A DNA stretch of 64,000 bases from Nemopilema nomurai (taxonomy: Eukaryota; Cnidaria; Scyphozoa; Rhizostomeae; Rhizostomatidae): the NCBI GenBank assembly GCA_003864495.1, contig ML133493.1:1991820-2055819 (forward strand). Reading direction: 5' to 3'. Shown here in pieces: positions 63,205 through 64,000 of the stretch. The position numbers and the translations under genes are program-made. The notes beneath the pieces were generated by a model. It searched no databases. It was given only the letters and a program-made list of their open reading frames with translations, and was not told the DNA's origin. Position 1 is the stretch's first letter. Each line of letters begins with the position of its first letter.

Positions 63205-64000
63205 TGTTCATAACTTTTTTACAAACAGAACCGAAGGAAATAACTGCGATTCGCTAGCAAACTTAATATCTTTCAATGACCATATCCCAAGACTTATTCT
63301 ACAATTCTACATATTTGGAAGTATTTCATGGTTGATTTTTGTTATGTTGATAAAATTCAAAAGTTCTTAAATAATCAATTTTGGTGACGTCACAGGCGTA
63401 GCGTCAAGGGAAGCTGGTAATGCGCCGCATGCCCTACAAAATCTGACCAAAAGTATTTTTAAAAACGCCTTTTTGAAAAAGAAAACAGTTTCTATTGCTT
63501 AAACAGTTGCTTTGACGATTAATTGAAATATGCACTGTCGCACCCTTGATCCACCCATCAGAGTTCAATGGATCCAGCTTAGCTTTACCTTGAAAGAAAT
63601 TTACCAATCTTCGTATCCCTGTTTCTAAAGATCCCTTTGTTTTGGACCGACTTTGGCTAGCAACCTTTGTCTGCAGCACTACTTATTTCCGGGAATGCGG
63701 AATTCTGACCAGTCATTGCAAATCTGATAAAAAACTATGGGGACCCGTAGCATAAAACTACGTTGTTTAGCCTGCGTGCAAACCTTGTTGACAAGTGACT
63801 TTTTCTCTTCTTTTCAGTTTGTCTACCTGCATATACTGACATTGACTGTTAGGAATGCCATCAGTAATTATCAATTTGGTTTTATAATCATGGATACAGC
63901 ACGAGAGCAATATGATAATATCATGTTTTATGCCTTTTACAGCACCTCTCTAATAGCACTTAATTATATGTTTTATCATGATTTTTACACGTGTAAAATA
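63205..64000. other. Right-edge region, no full gene seen
   Basis: Contains a CRE palindrome TGACGTCA at 63385-63392 and one exon-like segment listed separately. Nothing else could be supported. Confidence 0.4.
63589..63670 (-). CDS. Possible internal coding exon of a gene beyond the right edge
   Basis: An acceptor-like TGCTGCAG is followed by 82 bases open in one frame, reading TKVASQSRSKTKGSLETGIR and on to FFQ, and then a good donor (CAAG|gtaaag). The composition is protein-like but the segment is short, and I recognise no family. It could be one exon of a minus-strand gene that starts outside the window. Confidence 0.25.

Overview
The window is nuclear DNA of an animal: AT-rich, with spliced genes (GT-AG introns plus one AT-AC intron), signal peptides, extracellular mosaic domains, an IL-17-receptor-type SEFIR receptor and an EXD1 piRNA-pathway gene. 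The extracellular mosaic (TSP1-like, sushi, HYR, GCC2/GCC3, ILEI) together with an expanded family I do not recognise points to a marine invertebrate. A cnidarian is my best guess, but the sequence does not prove it. There are no bacterial, CRISPR or rRNA features, and I found no convincing tRNA.

Layout. (1) 968-14531, minus: a 15-exon gene for a secreted protein of about 1,020 residues: TSP1-like x4, sushi, HYR x2, long sushi-like, an unknown block, GCC2/GCC3 x2 and a C-terminal ILEI/FAM3 domain. It has two paralogous signal-peptide first exons. (2) 16231-28882: three paralogous two-exon genes (minus, plus, plus) of a roughly 520-residue repeat family I cannot name. All three have an MGxxxS start typical of N-myristoylation, and two end in PPPY. 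The repeats are circularly permuted. (3) 29923-33341, minus: GAR1 (H/ACA snoRNP subunit) with a textbook U12-type AT-AC intron. (4) 34219-36180, minus: an intronless hinderin (KIAA1328) homologue with two compensating frame breaks. (5) 37355-43337, plus: EXD1, head to head with hinderin. (6) 46108-50209, minus: UBL3 with a prenylation-type C-terminus. (7) 52507-61513, minus: a complete 15-exon IL-17-receptor-like gene (signal peptide, three FnIII-like modules, one membrane segment, SEFIR). (8) 62132-63204: a non-autonomous hAT-type element and a solo LTR, each with target-site duplications.

Exon models were built by hand from splice signals, reading phase and protein similarity. Phases close perfectly for GAR1, UBL3, IL17R-like and the three repeat-family genes. 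EXD1 closes with one uncertain junction. The first gene closes except for one apparent extra A. The genes are functionally unrelated neighbours (extracellular matrix or immunity, snoRNP, piRNA, membrane trafficking), apart from the local tandem family.
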